Below are positions 8,288-17,227 of a stretch of DNA of 44,030 bases, piece after piece. The notes below the pieces were generated by a model. It was not told the DNA's origin. It saw nothing but the letters and a program-made list of their open reading frames with translations, and made no database searches. The stretch comes from an uncultured Burkholderiales bacterium (GTDB lineage: Bacteria; Pseudomonadota; Gammaproteobacteria; Burkholderiales; Burkholderiaceae_C), in assembly GCA_903822825.1 (NCBI GenBank), contig CAIJQQ010000014.1, positions 1-44,030 of the forward strand. Direction: 5' to 3'. Each line of letters starts with the position of its first letter. The first letter of the stretch is position 1. The translations under genes were made by a program, and so were the position numbers.

Positions 8288-9196
8288 TCAGAACGACTCG
8301 TTTGGACCCAGATAGCGCCAGGTCCCTGCTGGCATTTGGCCCAATTGCACGCCACCCATGCGGATGCGCTTGAGGCCGACGACTTTCAGGCCCACTTGCT
8401 CGCACATGCGGCGGATCTGGCGTTTCTTGCCTTCCGTCAGCACAAAGCGCAGCTGCTCTTGGTTTTGCCAGTCCACTTTGGCGGGCTTGAGGGGTTTGCC
8501 GTCCAGGCTCAGGCCGTGGCGCAGGCGCTCGAGTTGCGCAGCTGGGAAAACCGCTTGCACGTTGGCGCTGACCCGGTCGAAGTCGCCAATCACGGTGAGT
8601 TGGTTGGATTTGCCGCCATAGGTGGCGGATGCGGCCGAGGCGGCGGCGGTGTTTTCGTGGCCGGTGTAGGCCACGCGCACCAAATACTCTTTCTCCATTT
8701 CGGAGTCTTCGCCAATCAATTGGCGGGCCACTCGGCCGTCTTGCGTCAGCACCAAGAGGCCTGTGGAGTCGATGTCCAAGCGTCCAGCCGGGGCGAGACC
8801 CCGCAGATGCGGCGGGGTGAAGCGCAGTTTGGACGGGTCGCCGCCCCAGTGGCTGCGCGGGTTGATGAGGGTGATGGCCGGTTCGTGCCCGTCTTCGGCC
8901 TGGCCGCTCACAAAGCCCATGGGCTTGTGCAGCAAGATGGTCACCTGACGATCCTGCTGCTGCTCGGCGGCTTTGTCGATGGTGATGCGGTCTGACAGGG
9001 TGACTTGCTGGCCCATGCTGGCGGGCAGGCCGTTGACCTTGACCCAGCCTTGTTCGATCCAGGCGTCGGCTTCGCGGCGCGAGCACATGCGCAGCTCGGC
9101 CATGCGTTTGTTCAGCCGTTGGGTGCCTGTGGCCGAGGCGTCGGCGCCTTTGCCCTCGGGGCGGGGCGCGCGTTTAAAAGCCGGAGTGGGATTCAT
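8288..9196 (-). CDS. rluF: 23S rRNA pseudouridine synthase, RluF type
   Basis: A protein of about 302 residues of the RsuA/RluB/E/F group, which isomerises a uridine in 23S rRNA. The N-terminal S4 RNA-binding domain ([20 protein letters not shown]) matches RluF closely. The catalytic aspartate is in the motif [14 protein letters not shown], and the C-terminal block [14 protein letters not shown] is family-typical. RluF modifies U2604 in E. coli; the same target is inferred here. The frame extends to a TTG at 9223, but the ATG at 9196 is preferred because the residues before it are not family-like and the longer form would overlap the upstream regulator gene. A terminator follows the stop. Confidence 0.88.
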   Translation of the reverse strand: MNPTPAFKRAPRPEGKGADASATGTQRLNKRMAELRMCSRREADAWIEQGWVKVNGLPASMGQQVTLSDRITIDKAAEQQQDRQVTILLHKPMGFVSGQAEDGHEPAITLINPRSHWGGDPSKLRFTPPHLRGLAPAGRLDIDSTGLLVLTQDGRVARQLIGEDSEMEKEYLVRVAYTGHENTAAASAASATYGGKSNQLTVIGDFDRVSANVQAVFPAAQLERLRHGLSLDGKPLKPAKVDWQNQEQLRFVLTEGKKRQIRRMCEQVGLKVVGLKRIRMGGVQLGQMPAGTWRYLGPNESF

Positions 9197-9219
9197 GGGG
9201 GTGATGTACTGGCGAAACT

Positions 9220-9948
9220 TCAAGGATTGTCGCTGCTTTGCTTGAACACGGTCCGGCGCAGGCCGTCCAGGTTCAGGATGCGCAGGCCGCCGTATTCAAT
9301 GCGGATGAGTTCCTGCGCTTCGAGCACGCGCAAAGCCTCGTTCACACGTTGACGCGACAGGCCTGCCAAATAAGCCAGCTCTTGCTGGGTGATGCGCAGG
9401 ACTTCACCCACGCCCGAAAACAACACGGGGTTGAACAAGGCCGCCAGGTTGCGGGCCACTTTGATCTCGGGGTTGTTCAGGCGGTCCACCTCGCGGGCCG
9501 CAATGAACTGGGCCAAACGTTCGTTGAGCTGACTCATGATGAAGCGGTTGAAGCCAATCGAGTGGTCGAGCAGCCAGTGGAATGTGTCGACCGGCAAGCC
9601 CGCCACCACGCTGGTGCGAAGGGCCTGGATGTTGTAACGGTAGCTCTCGCGCTTGAGCGCGGTGCCTTCGCCAAACCAGCCGCCAGGCGGCACGCCAGTG
9701 AAGGTCATGGTGTGACCTTGCTCGTTGTCGCTGCTCATTTTCAGCAGGCCCGAGATGACGCCAAACCAATAGGTGACGGGGCGCCCAACACGGCAAACGT
9801 AGTCACCCGCCTGGGGGTCGCTCACCACCAGTTGCGTCACGATCTGGGTGCGTTCGTCGGCTTGCAACAAGGAAAGCCATGGGATTTGGGTCAGCTCGTT
9901 GGCGGTGGGGGGCCTGCGGCGTTGGTAAACGCTGTTGGTGGGGGTCAT
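9220..9948 (-). CDS. Crp/Fnr-family transcriptional regulator
   Basis: A 242-residue regulator with an N-terminal cyclic-nucleotide-binding beta-barrel (about residues 25-145) and a C-terminal winged helix (165-235). Glu94 and Arg104 in [13 protein letters not shown] have the spacing of CRP Glu72 and Arg82, so a cAMP-like ligand is possible. No cysteine cluster for an iron-sulfur centre is seen, so it is not a true Fnr. The recognition helix is [13 protein letters not shown]. It is divergent from the CoA-ligase/Liv operon, with a perfect inverted repeat at 10003-10020 in the shared 157-bp gap, so it probably controls that operon and itself. The direction of control is unknown. Confidence 0.9.
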   Translation of the reverse strand: MTPTNSVYQRRRPPTANELTQIPWLSLLQADERTQIVTQLVVSDPQAGDYVCRVGRPVTYWFGVISGLLKMSSDNEQGHTMTFTGVPPGGWFGEGTALKRESYRYNIQALRTSVVAGLPVDTFHWLLDHSIGFNRFIMSQLNERLAQFIAAREVDRLNNPEIKVARNLAALFNPVLFSGVGEVLRITQQELAYLAGLSRQRVNEALRVLEAQELIRIEYGGLRILNLDGLRRTVFKQSSDNP

Positions 9949-10002
9949 GGGCGCATCGGCCGCGTCAGTCGGCTGTCAGTTGTGCTAGGGGTCTACCCTG
10001 AA

Positions 10003-10020
10003 TTGTCGTTGAAACGACAA
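10003..10020. promoter_or_regulatory. putative Crp/Fnr-type operator
   Basis: TTGTCGTTGAAACGACAA has perfect 8-bp arms around a GA centre, the size and symmetry of a Crp/Fnr-family dimer site. It lies 55 bp upstream of the regulator start and 86 bp upstream of the ligase start. Binding by the adjacent regulator is inferred. Confidence 0.7.
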
Positions 10021-10105
10021 CTTGGCGTCAAACTGGGGCATAGCATCCTGTCTCGAACAGACACACATCCGAGTGGATGTGCGGTTTTTGGAGTCAGGTC
10101 CAGTC

Positions 10106-12052
10106 ATGCAAACCACGTTTCCCCGATTGATGCTCAAGCACGCTGCAGAGCGCCCCACTGCGCCCGCTCTGCGTGAAAAAGAATATGGCATTTGGCAGGC
10201 CACCAGCTGGGCCGCTTTGGCCCATCTGGTGGAATCCGTGGCTTGCGGCTTGCATCAGGCAGGTTTGCAGCGCGGCGAGCACTTGGTTGTGGTGGGGGCC
10301 AACCGCCCTCGGCTTTATGCCACCATGCTGGCCGCTCAGTCGCTGGGCGCGATTCCCGTGCCGATGTACCAGGACGCCGCTGCAGCCGAGTGCGTCTTTC
10401 CGATCACCAATGCCGAAGTGCGGTTTTGTGTGGTTGAAGACCAAGAGCAAGTCGACAAGATGCTGGAGGTGCGCGAAAAATGCCCTCAGTTGACGCACAT
10501 CATCTATGACGATCCGCGTGGCTTGCGCAAGTACGCCGAAGACGGCTTGGGTTCGCTGGAGGAACTGATCGCCCAGGGCGAGGGGTTTGCCAAGCAGCAC
10601 CCCCATTTTTTTGCCGAAGAAATTGAAAAAGCCCAGCCCACCGATGTGGCCGCGATGTTTTTCACCTCGGGCACCACGGGCAACCCCAAAGGGGTGGTGC
10701 ACACCCACAGCTCCTTGATTGACCGTGCCGAAGCGGGAGCCGAGTTCGACAAGCTGACCGATGCAGAAGACGTGCTGGCCTACATGCCCCCCGCCTGGAT
10801 TGGTCAGAACATTTTCAGCTATGCACAGTGGCTGGTGTGTGGTTACGTGGTCAATTGCCCCGAATCGGCGGCCACCGTGACCATCGACTTGAAGGAAATC
10901 GGACCGACCTACTATTTCGCTCCGCCCCGCGTGTTTGAAGGCATGTTGACCAGCGTGATGATCCGCATGGAAGACGCAGGCCGATTCAAACGCGGCATGT
11001 TCCATTACTTCATGGGCGTCGCCAAAAAAGCCGGTCCCGCTTTGATGGATGGCCAGTCGGTGGGCCTGGTGGATCGCCTCCAATACGCTTTGGGCAACTG
11101 GATGGTCTACGGCCCGTTGCGCAACAACCTGGGTTTCAGCCGCGTGCGCGTGGCCTACACCGCAGGCGAAGCCATTGGCCCGGACCTGTTCACATTCTTC
11201 CGCTCGATCGGTGTGAACATCAAGCAGCTGTATGGTTCGACCGAGACCGCCGTTTTTGTTTGCTTGCAGCCCGACAACGAAGCGCGTGCCGACACCGTGG
11301 GCGTGCCTTGCAAAGGGGTGGAGATCAAACTCGCCGACAACGGTGAAGTGCTAGTCAAGTCGCCTGGTTTGCTCAAGGAGTATTACAAAAACCCCGAGGC
11401 CACCGCCGAGGTGCTGACCGCCGACGGCTGGTACCACACCAGTGACGCAGGTTTTTTGGATTCGAACGGTCACCTCAAGATCATCGACCGCGTGAAAGAC
11501 GTGGGCCGCATCAAGGGCGGCGCCAATGATGGCGCCATGTTTGCGCCCAAGTACGTCGAGAACAAACTGAAGTTTTTCCCGCACATCAAAGAAGCCGTGG
11601 CCTATGGTGACCAGCGCGAAAAAGTGTGCGTGATGGTCAACATCGACTTCGATGCCGTGGGCAACTGGGCCGAGCGCCGCAACCTGCCCTATGCCGGCTA
11701 CACCGACTTGGCGCAAAAGCCCGAGGTGTACCAGCTCATCAAGGAATGTGTGGAAAAGGTCAACGCCGATCTGGCAGAAGACGCACTGCTGGCGGGCAGC
11801 CAGGTCACCCGTTTCCTGGTGCTGCACAAAGAGCTGGACGCTGACGATGGTGAATTGACGCGCACCAACAAAGTCCGCCGTGGCTTCATCGCGGACAAAT
11901 ACAAGCCTTTGGTGGATGGACTTTACGAAGGCAAAGTTGAGCAGTTCATCGAGACCGTGGTCAAGTTCGAAGATGGCCGCACCGGCAGCGTGAGTGCCAC
12001 GCTCAAGATTGCCGATGCCAAGACATTCGCACCCGTGAAGGCAGCAGCATGA
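10106..12052 (+). CDS. AMP-binding acyl/aryl-CoA ligase
   Basis: A 648-residue adenylate-forming ligase that should activate a carboxylic acid to its CoA thioester with ATP. The P-loop FFTSGTTGNPKGVVHTH lies at about 185-201 and the YGSTE adenine-binding motif at 376-380. GWYHTSDAGFLDSNGHLKIIDR leads into the hinge, and Lys589 in RTNKVRRGF is in the position of the catalytic A10 lysine. Size and motifs resemble long-chain fatty-acyl-CoA synthetases. The frame opens earlier, but the ATG at 10106 gives a family-like N-terminus. It is the first gene of an operon with a Liv-type ABC transporter and overlaps livG by four bases, so its substrate is probably what that transporter imports. The exact acid is unknown. 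Confidence 0.9.
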   Translation: MQTTFPRLMLKHAAERPTAPALREKEYGIWQATSWAALAHLVESVACGLHQAGLQRGEHLVVVGANRPRLYATMLAAQSLGAIPVPMYQDAAAAECVFPITNAEVRFCVVEDQEQVDKMLEVREKCPQLTHIIYDDPRGLRKYAEDGLGSLEELIAQGEGFAKQHPHFFAEEIEKAQPTDVAAMFFTSGTTGNPKGVVHTHSSLIDRAEAGAEFDKLTDAEDVLAYMPPAWIGQNIFSYAQWLVCGYVVNCPESAATVTIDLKEIGPTYYFAPPRVFEGMLTSVMIRMEDAGRFKRGMFHYFMGVAKKAGPALMDGQSVGLVDRLQYALGNWMVYGPLRNNLGFSRVRVAYTAGEAIGPDLFTFFRSIGVNIKQLYGSTETAVFVCLQPDNEARADTVGVPCKGVEIKLADNGEVLVKSPGLLKEYYKNPEATAEVLTADGWYHTSDAGFLDSNGHLKIIDRVKDVGRIKGGANDGAMFAPKYVENKLKFFPHIKEAVAYGDQREKVCVMVNIDFDAVGNWAERRNLPYAGYTDLAQKPEVYQLIKECVEKVNADLAEDALLAGSQVTRFLVLHKELDADDGELTRTNKVRRGFIADKYKPLVDGLYEGKVEQFIETVVKFEDGRTGSVSATLKIADAKTFAPVKAAA

Positions 12053-12831
12053 CTCAGAAAATTGGTAACGTCATCCTTGAGGTCAAGAACATCAGTTTGC
12101 GCTTCGGGGGTGTGAAGGCGCTGACCGACATCTCGTTCGACGTGCGCGAGCACGAAGTGCGCGCCATCATTGGGCCTAACGGCGCGGGCAAAAGCTCGAT
12201 GCTCAACTGCATCAACGGTGTGTACACGCCGCAAGAAGGTTTGATCACTTTCCGTGGCCAGACGTTTGACCATATGAACAGCCGCCAGGTGGCGGAAATG
12301 GGCATTGCGCGCACCTTCCAGAACCTGGCCTTGTTCAAGGGCATGAGCGTGATCGACAACATCATGTCGGGTCGCAACCTCAAGATCAAAAGCAACATCC
12401 TGATGCAGGCGCTGCGCATCGGCCCCGCCCAGCGCGAGGAAGAGCAGCACCGTGCATTTGTCGAGCACATCATCGATTTCCTGGAGATCCAGGCCTTCCG
12501 TAAAACACCCGTGGGTCAGTTGCCCTATGGTTTGCAAAAGCGCGTGGACTTGGGACGCGCTCTGGCCATGGAGCCGCAAGTGCTCTTGCTCGATGAGCCG
12601 ATGGCCGGCATGAACCTCGAAGAAAAGCAGGACATGTGCCGCTTCATCCTCGATGTGAACGACGAGTTCGGCACCACCGTGGTGTTGATCGAACACGACA
12701 TGGGTGTGGTGATGGACATTTCTGACCGTGTGGTGGTGCTCGACTACGGCAAAAAAATCGGTGATGGCTCGCCCGACGAGGTGCGCAACAACGAAGAAGT
12801 GATCAGTGCCTATCTGGGCACTTCGCACTGA
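12049..12831 (+). CDS. livG: branched-chain amino acid-type ABC transporter ATPase LivG
   Basis: A 260-residue cytoplasmic ATPase subunit of a HAAT-family importer. Walker A is GPNGAGKSS (residues 42-50), the Q-loop is in RTFQNLALFKGM, the signature is the LivG-typical LPYGLQKRVDLGRAL, Walker B is VLLLDEPMAGMN and the switch histidine is in LIEHDMGVV. The ATG overlaps the ligase stop as ATGA, implying translational coupling. It works with LivF (16329-17171) and the permeases LivH and LivM. Many such systems in this order import aromatic or other organic acids rather than leucine; the paired ligases here support that reading. Confidence 0.93.
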   Translation: MTQKIGNVILEVKNISLRFGGVKALTDISFDVREHEVRAIIGPNGAGKSSMLNCINGVYTPQEGLITFRGQTFDHMNSRQVAEMGIARTFQNLALFKGMSVIDNIMSGRNLKIKSNILMQALRIGPAQREEEQHRAFVEHIIDFLEIQAFRKTPVGQLPYGLQKRVDLGRALAMEPQVLLLDEPMAGMNLEEKQDMCRFILDVNDEFGTTVVLIEHDMGVVMDISDRVVVLDYGKKIGDGSPDEVRNNEEVISAYLGTSH

Positions 12832-12859
12832 ACGAACCCGCACCCACAAGGATTTAACG

Positions 12860-13789
12860 ATGGCATTCTTTCTAGAAACATTGCTTGGCGGCCTGATGGC
12901 GGGCATGTTGTATTCGCTGGTGGCTCTGGGCTTTGTGCTCATTTTCAAAGCCTCCGGTGTTTTCAATTTCGCGCAGGGTGCGATGGTGCTGTTTGGCGCT
13001 TTGTCGATGGCGCGGTTTTCCGAATGGATCCCGCAGTGGACGGGCGTGAGCAGCTTGTGGATGGCCAACGTGCTGGCATTTGCGATCGCGGCGCTGGTCA
13101 TGTTTGTGGTGGCCTGGGCCGTGGAGTACTTGGTGCTGCGGCACCTGGTGAATCAGGAAGGCGCGACCTTGCTGATGGCCACGCTGGGCATCGCCTATTT
13201 TCTTGAAGGTTTGGGCCAGACGCTTTTTGGCAGCAGCATTTACAAGATCGACATTGGCATGCCCAAAGACCCGGTCTTCATTTTGGAAGGACTGTTCGAG
13301 GGCGGCGTGTTGGTCAACAAGGAAGATTTTTACGCCGCGTTGATTGCAGCTTCGCTGGTGGCTTTGCTGACGGCGTTCTTCCAGAAAACGGCCACAGGCC
13401 GGGCTTTGCGGGCTGTGGCCGATGACCACCAGGCGGCGCAGTCGATCGGCATTCCGCTCAACCGCATCTGGGTGATCGTGTGGTGTGTCGCAGGCATCGT
13501 GGCCTTGGTGGCCGGCATGATCTGGGGCAGCAAACTGGGGGTGCAGTTCTCGCTGGCCACGGTGGCTTTGCGCGCACTGCCTGTCGTTATTTTGGGTGGT
13601 CTGACGTCGGTGCCGGGCGCCATCATCGGAGGACTGATCATTGGGGTGGGCGAGAAGCTGTCTGAGGTGTATCTGGGCAGTTACGTGGGCGGCGGCATAG
13701 AGATCTGGTTCGCCTATGTGCTGGCTTTGGGTTTCTTGCTGATCCGCCCTCAAGGCTTGTTTGGCGAAAAAATCATCGACCGCGTCTAA
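12860..13789 (+). CDS. livH: branched-chain amino acid-type ABC transporter permease LivH
   Basis: A 309-residue inner-membrane permease with about eight hydrophobic segments. The N-terminal block LGGLMAGMLYSLVALGFVLI and the following FKASGVFNFAQGAMVLFGA are hallmarks of LivH. The loop TATGRALRAVADDHQAAQSIG is the conserved cytoplasmic coupling region that contacts the ATPase. The frame extends upstream into livG, but the ATG at 12860, with AAGGA eight bases or so before it, is the natural start. It lies 28 bp after livG and pairs with LivM. Confidence 0.93.
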   Translation: MAFFLETLLGGLMAGMLYSLVALGFVLIFKASGVFNFAQGAMVLFGALSMARFSEWIPQWTGVSSLWMANVLAFAIAALVMFVVAWAVEYLVLRHLVNQEGATLLMATLGIAYFLEGLGQTLFGSSIYKIDIGMPKDPVFILEGLFEGGVLVNKEDFYAALIAASLVALLTAFFQKTATGRALRAVADDHQAAQSIGIPLNRIWVIVWCVAGIVALVAGMIWGSKLGVQFSLATVALRALPVVILGGLTSVPGAIIGGLIIGVGEKLSEVYLGSYVGGGIEIWFAYVLALGFLLIRPQGLFGEKIIDRV

Positions 13790-13798
13790 GGGAAAAAA

Positions 13799-14875
13799 AT
13801 GTTCTACAGAGAAAACGGTCAATTCAAAACCACCTACCGAGCGGATCAGCAAATTTTGCCGATACGGCAAGACCGCATCGCCATGGCGCTGCTTTTGGTG
13901 TTTGCCTTTGCGGTGGTGCCCATGCTGGCCACCGACTACTTTTTCCGTGCGATCCTCATCCCCTTCTTGATCATGTCTTTGGCAGCTTTGGGGGTCAACA
14001 TCCTCGTCGGTTACTGCGGGCAGATCTCGCTGGGCTCGGGCGCTTTCATGGCTGTGGGGGCTTACGGTGCGTACAACTTTTTTGTGCGCATTCCGGGTTT
14101 GCCATTGATTCCTGCATTGGTTTTGGGCGGCTTGTGCGCCACGGCCTTTGGCATTTTGTTTGGCTTGCCAAGCTTGAGGGTCAAAGGCCTGTATTTGGCG
14201 GTGGCGACATTGGCGGCGCAGTTCTTCAGCGACTGGATGTTCTTGCGCATCAAGTGGCTGACCAACGATTCGCCTTCGGGCTCGGTCTCGGTGTCTGAGC
14301 TTCAGGTGTTCGGGCTGCCGATTGACGGCGCTTTGAGTAAATATTGGTTGTGCCTGGGTGTGCTGGTGGTGATGGCTCTTTTGGCCAAGAATCTGGTGCG
14401 CAGCGCGGTGGGCCGCGAGTGGATGGCCATTCGTGACATGGACGTGGCCGCTGCCGTGATCGGGATCCGCCCCATGTATGCCAAGTTGAGCGCCTTTGCA
14501 GTGAGCTCATTCATCATCGGTGTGGCGGGCGGTCTGTGGGCCTTCATTTACCTGGGTGCTTGGGAGCCTGCGGCGTTTTCAGTGGACATTTCATTTCGCC
14601 TCTTGTTCATGGTGATCATTGGCGGCCTGGGCTCCATCCTGGGCGGTTTTTTGGGTGCGGCTTTCATCACCTTGCTGCCGATTGCACTGAGCCAGATCTT
14701 GCCTGCACTGGCAGGCCTGGTCGGCTTTGAAATTTCCACTGCAGGCGTGTCTCACGCCGAGTTGATGATCTTTGGGGGCCTGATTGTGTGGTTCCTGATC
14801 GTGGAGCCGCATGGATTGGCCAAGCTGTGGTCCATTGCCAAGCAAAAGCTGCGTCTGTGGCCTTTCCCACATTGA
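13799..14875 (+). CDS. livM: branched-chain amino acid-type ABC transporter permease LivM
   Basis: A 358-residue inner-membrane permease, partner of LivH. The conserved LivM block GYCGQISLGSGAFMAVGAY lies near residues 69-87. The coupling loop VRSAVGREWMAIRDMDVAAAVIGI is around 200-222, and GGLGSILGGFLGAAFI is near 275. The hydrophilic N-terminal ~30 residues before the first membrane segment are normal for this group. The start follows an AAGGG nine bases upstream, and only nine bases separate it from the livH stop, so the genes are cotranscribed. Confidence 0.93.
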   Translation: MFYRENGQFKTTYRADQQILPIRQDRIAMALLLVFAFAVVPMLATDYFFRAILIPFLIMSLAALGVNILVGYCGQISLGSGAFMAVGAYGAYNFFVRIPGLPLIPALVLGGLCATAFGILFGLPSLRVKGLYLAVATLAAQFFSDWMFLRIKWLTNDSPSGSVSVSELQVFGLPIDGALSKYWLCLGVLVVMALLAKNLVRSAVGREWMAIRDMDVAAAVIGIRPMYAKLSAFAVSSFIIGVAGGLWAFIYLGAWEPAAFSVDISFRLLFMVIIGGLGSILGGFLGAAFITLLPIALSQILPALAGLVGFEISTAGVSHAELMIFGGLIVWFLIVEPHGLAKLWSIAKQKLRLWPFPH

Positions 14876-14936
14876 TCGGGTGTATTGTTTTTGATTTTGT
14901 GTGTGAGTTGAGTGTTCATTTTAAAAGGAGACAAGC

Positions 14937-16268
14937 ATGAAAATGCGTGATTTGATTTTGGCTGTGGCCGCGCTGGCTACTGCTGCTTCGTCGCTGCTGG
15001 CGACATCCGTTCAGGCGCAAGCCAAAGAGCAGTTTTTCCCCTTGCTGTCATACCGCACAGGGCCCTATGCCCCCAACGGCATTCCATGGGCCAACGGCAA
15101 GCAGGATTACCTCAAGCTCATCAATGCCCGCGATGGTGGCATCAATGGCGTGAAGATCACGTTTGAAGAATGTGAGACCGGTTACGCCACCGACCGAGGC
15201 GTCGAATGTTATGAGCGCCTCAAAGGCCGCCCTGGTGTGGCCTTGTTTGACCCCCAGGCCACTGGCATTACTTTCGCGTTGACCGAAAAAGTCACCACCG
15301 ACAAAGTGCCCTTGATCACCTTGGGTTATGGCTTGTCGATTGCGCAAGATGGTTTGGCCTTCAAATGGAACTTCCCCTTGATGGGCAGTTACTGGACGGG
15401 CGCCGACATTTTGATCCAGCACCTGGGTAAAAAAGAAGGCGGTCTTGACAAACTCAAGGGCAAGAAAATTGCGCTTGTCTACCACGACTCACCTTTTGGC
15501 AAAGAGCCTATTCCGGTGCTTCAAGAGCGCGCCAAGATGCACGGCTTTGATCTTCAATTGATTCCTGTGACAGCCCCAGGCGTGGAACAAAAGTCGGCCT
15601 GGCTGCAAGTGCGTCAAAGCCGCCCTGACTTTGTGCTGTTGTGGGGCTGGGGTGTGATGAACTCCACTGCTTTGAAAGAAGCACAAGCCACGGGCTACCC
15701 CCGCGACAAGATGTATGGCGTGTGGTGGGCCGGTGCAGAACCCGACGTCAAAGACGTGGGTGAAGGTGCCAAGGGCTACAACGCATTGGCGCTGAACACG
15801 TCCGGCACACAGCCCAAAGTCATTCAGGACATTCTCAAGCACGTGCATGGCAAGAGCCAGGGCTCCGGTCCCAAAGACGAAGTGGGCCAAGTGCTCTACA
15901 CCCGAGGTGTGATCATTTCCATGCTCGGCGTTGAAGCTGTGCGCCGCGCGCAAGAGCGTTTTGGCAAGGGCAAGGTCATGAGCGGCGAGCAAGTGCGCTG
16001 GGGGCTGGAGAACCTGGCACTGGACCAAAAGCGTCTGGACGCCATGGGCTTTACCGGCATCATGCAGCCGCTGTCGACATCGTGCGCAGACCACATGGGT
16101 TCGACCGCAGCCCGCGTGCAGACCTGGGACGGCAGCAAGTGGAGCTTCACATCGGACTTCATCCAGGCCGATGAGCAAATCTTGAAGCCCATGGTCAAAG
16201 CAGGCGCTGAAAAGTACCTCACCGACAAGAAGATGACACGCCGCGCACCGGCGGATTGCCAGTCTTGA
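14937..16268 (+). CDS. periplasmic substrate-binding protein of the Liv-type transporter
   Basis: A 443-residue type I periplasmic binding protein (Peripla_BP_6, LivK-like). A signal peptide of about 28 residues ends in SVQAQA. The mature protein begins with FFPLLSYRTGPYAPNG and has a two-lobe Leu/Ile/Val-binding fold, with KGKKIALVYHDSPFGKEPI starting the second sugar-binding-like half. It is longer than amino-acid-binding LivK (about 370), like receptors for larger organic acids. AAAAGGAGAC lies just before the ATG, an unusually good ribosome-binding site that fits the need for excess binding protein. A strong stem-loop follows the stop. The ligand is unknown. Confidence 0.9.
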   Translation: MKMRDLILAVAALATAASSLLATSVQAQAKEQFFPLLSYRTGPYAPNGIPWANGKQDYLKLINARDGGINGVKITFEECETGYATDRGVECYERLKGRPGVALFDPQATGITFALTEKVTTDKVPLITLGYGLSIAQDGLAFKWNFPLMGSYWTGADILIQHLGKKEGGLDKLKGKKIALVYHDSPFGKEPIPVLQERAKMHGFDLQLIPVTAPGVEQKSAWLQVRQSRPDFVLLWGWGVMNSTALKEAQATGYPRDKMYGVWWAGAEPDVKDVGEGAKGYNALALNTSGTQPKVIQDILKHVHGKSQGSGPKDEVGQVLYTRGVIISMLGVEAVRRAQERFGKGKVMSGEQVRWGLENLALDQKRLDAMGFTGIMQPLSTSCADHMGSTAARVQTWDGSKWSFTSDFIQADEQILKPMVKAGAEKYLTDKKMTRRAPADCQS

Positions 16269-16280
16269 TGCGCTGAAGTG

Positions 16281-16308
16281 GACGGCTCGCGCCAGCGCGT
16301 GAGCCGTC
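16281..16308. promoter_or_regulatory. stable stem-loop between binding-protein gene and livF
   Basis: GACGGCTCGCGC (16281-16292) pairs with GCGTGAGCCGTC (16297-16308) over 12 bp, including one G-U pair, around a CAGC tetraloop. No T-run follows, so it is not a standard terminator. Its place 12 bases after the binding-protein stop suits a 3' mRNA stabiliser or partial attenuator. Confidence 0.7.
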
Positions 16309-16328
16309 AACTGAAAGGCCCGTCGCAG

Positions 16329-17174
16329 ATGACGGTTCTTTCAGTTGATTCATACAGGCCATCCATGAACGGTTCCAACATCATTCTCAACGTCAATGGC
16401 ATTGAAGTCATTTACAACCACGTCATCCTGGTGCTCAAGGGTGTGTCTTTGCAAGTGCCAGAACGCGGCATTGTGGCCCTGTTGGGCGGCAACGGCGCGG
16501 GCAAGACGACCACGCTGCGCGCGATTTCCAACTTGCTCAAGGGCGAGCGCGGTGAGGTCACCAAGGGTGCCATCGAGCTTCGCGGCGAGCGCATCGAGAA
16601 CCTCTCGCCCGCAGACCTGGTCAACCGCGGCGTGGTGCAGGTCATGGAGGGCCGCCACTGCTTTGCCCACCTGACCATCGAAGAAAACCTGATGACCGGC
16701 AGCTACACACGCTCTGACAAGGGCGAGATCGCGGCCAACCTCGAGAAGGTCTACAACTACTTTCCGCGCCTGAAAACGCGCCGAACCTCGCAGGCCGCTT
16801 ACACCTCGGGCGGTGAGCAGCAGATGTGCGCGATTGGCCGCGCCCTGATGTCCAACCCCAACATGGTCTTGCTTGACGAGCCCTCGATGGGTCTGGCGCC
16901 GCAGATTGTGGAAGAGGTGTTCAACATCGTGAAAGACTTGAACGAGAAGGAAAAAGTCACTTTCCTGATCGCCGAGCAAAACACCAACATGGCGCTCAAG
17001 TATGCCGACTACGGCTACATCATGGAGTCGGGGCGTGTGGTGATGGACGGTGCTGCTGCAGACCTGCGCACCAACGAAGACGTGAAAGAGTTTTACCTGG
17101 GTGTGGGCGGCGGCGAGCGCAAAAGCTTCAAGGATGTGAAGAGCTACAAGCGTCGCAAACGGTGGCTGGCTTGA
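16329..17174 (+). CDS. livF: branched-chain amino acid-type ABC transporter ATPase LivF
   Basis: A protein of about 281 residues, second ATPase of the transporter. Walker A is GGNGAGKTTT (residues 53-62). The signature YTSGGEQQMCAIGRAL and Walker B MVLLDEPSMGLAP are normal. The switch position is a glutamine, in FLIAEQNTNMAL, as is usual for LivF. A basic C-terminal tail (SFKDVKSYKRRKRWLA) extends beyond the usual end. ATG codons at 16329 and 16365 are both possible starts. The first is chosen for the AAAGG about ten bases upstream; the frame also extends to a GTG at 16278 that would place the stem-loop inside the gene. Confidence 0.92.
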   Translation: MTVLSVDSYRPSMNGSNIILNVNGIEVIYNHVILVLKGVSLQVPERGIVALLGGNGAGKTTTLRAISNLLKGERGEVTKGAIELRGERIENLSPADLVNRGVVQVMEGRHCFAHLTIEENLMTGSYTRSDKGEIAANLEKVYNYFPRLKTRRTSQAAYTSGGEQQMCAIGRALMSNPNMVLLDEPSMGLAPQIVEEVFNIVKDLNEKEKVTFLIAEQNTNMALKYADYGYIMESGRVVMDGAAADLRTNEDVKEFYLGVGGGERKSFKDVKSYKRRKRWLA

Positions 17175-17227
17175 CCCTCACGCTTTGACCCGCGCAGAAC
17201 CCCCTCAGCTGTACCCGAAAGAATCCC

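Noticed and set aside
7059..8315. Antisense frame of 418 codons opposite htpG
   Set aside because: A shadow of htpG, with no ribosome-binding site or recognisable domains.
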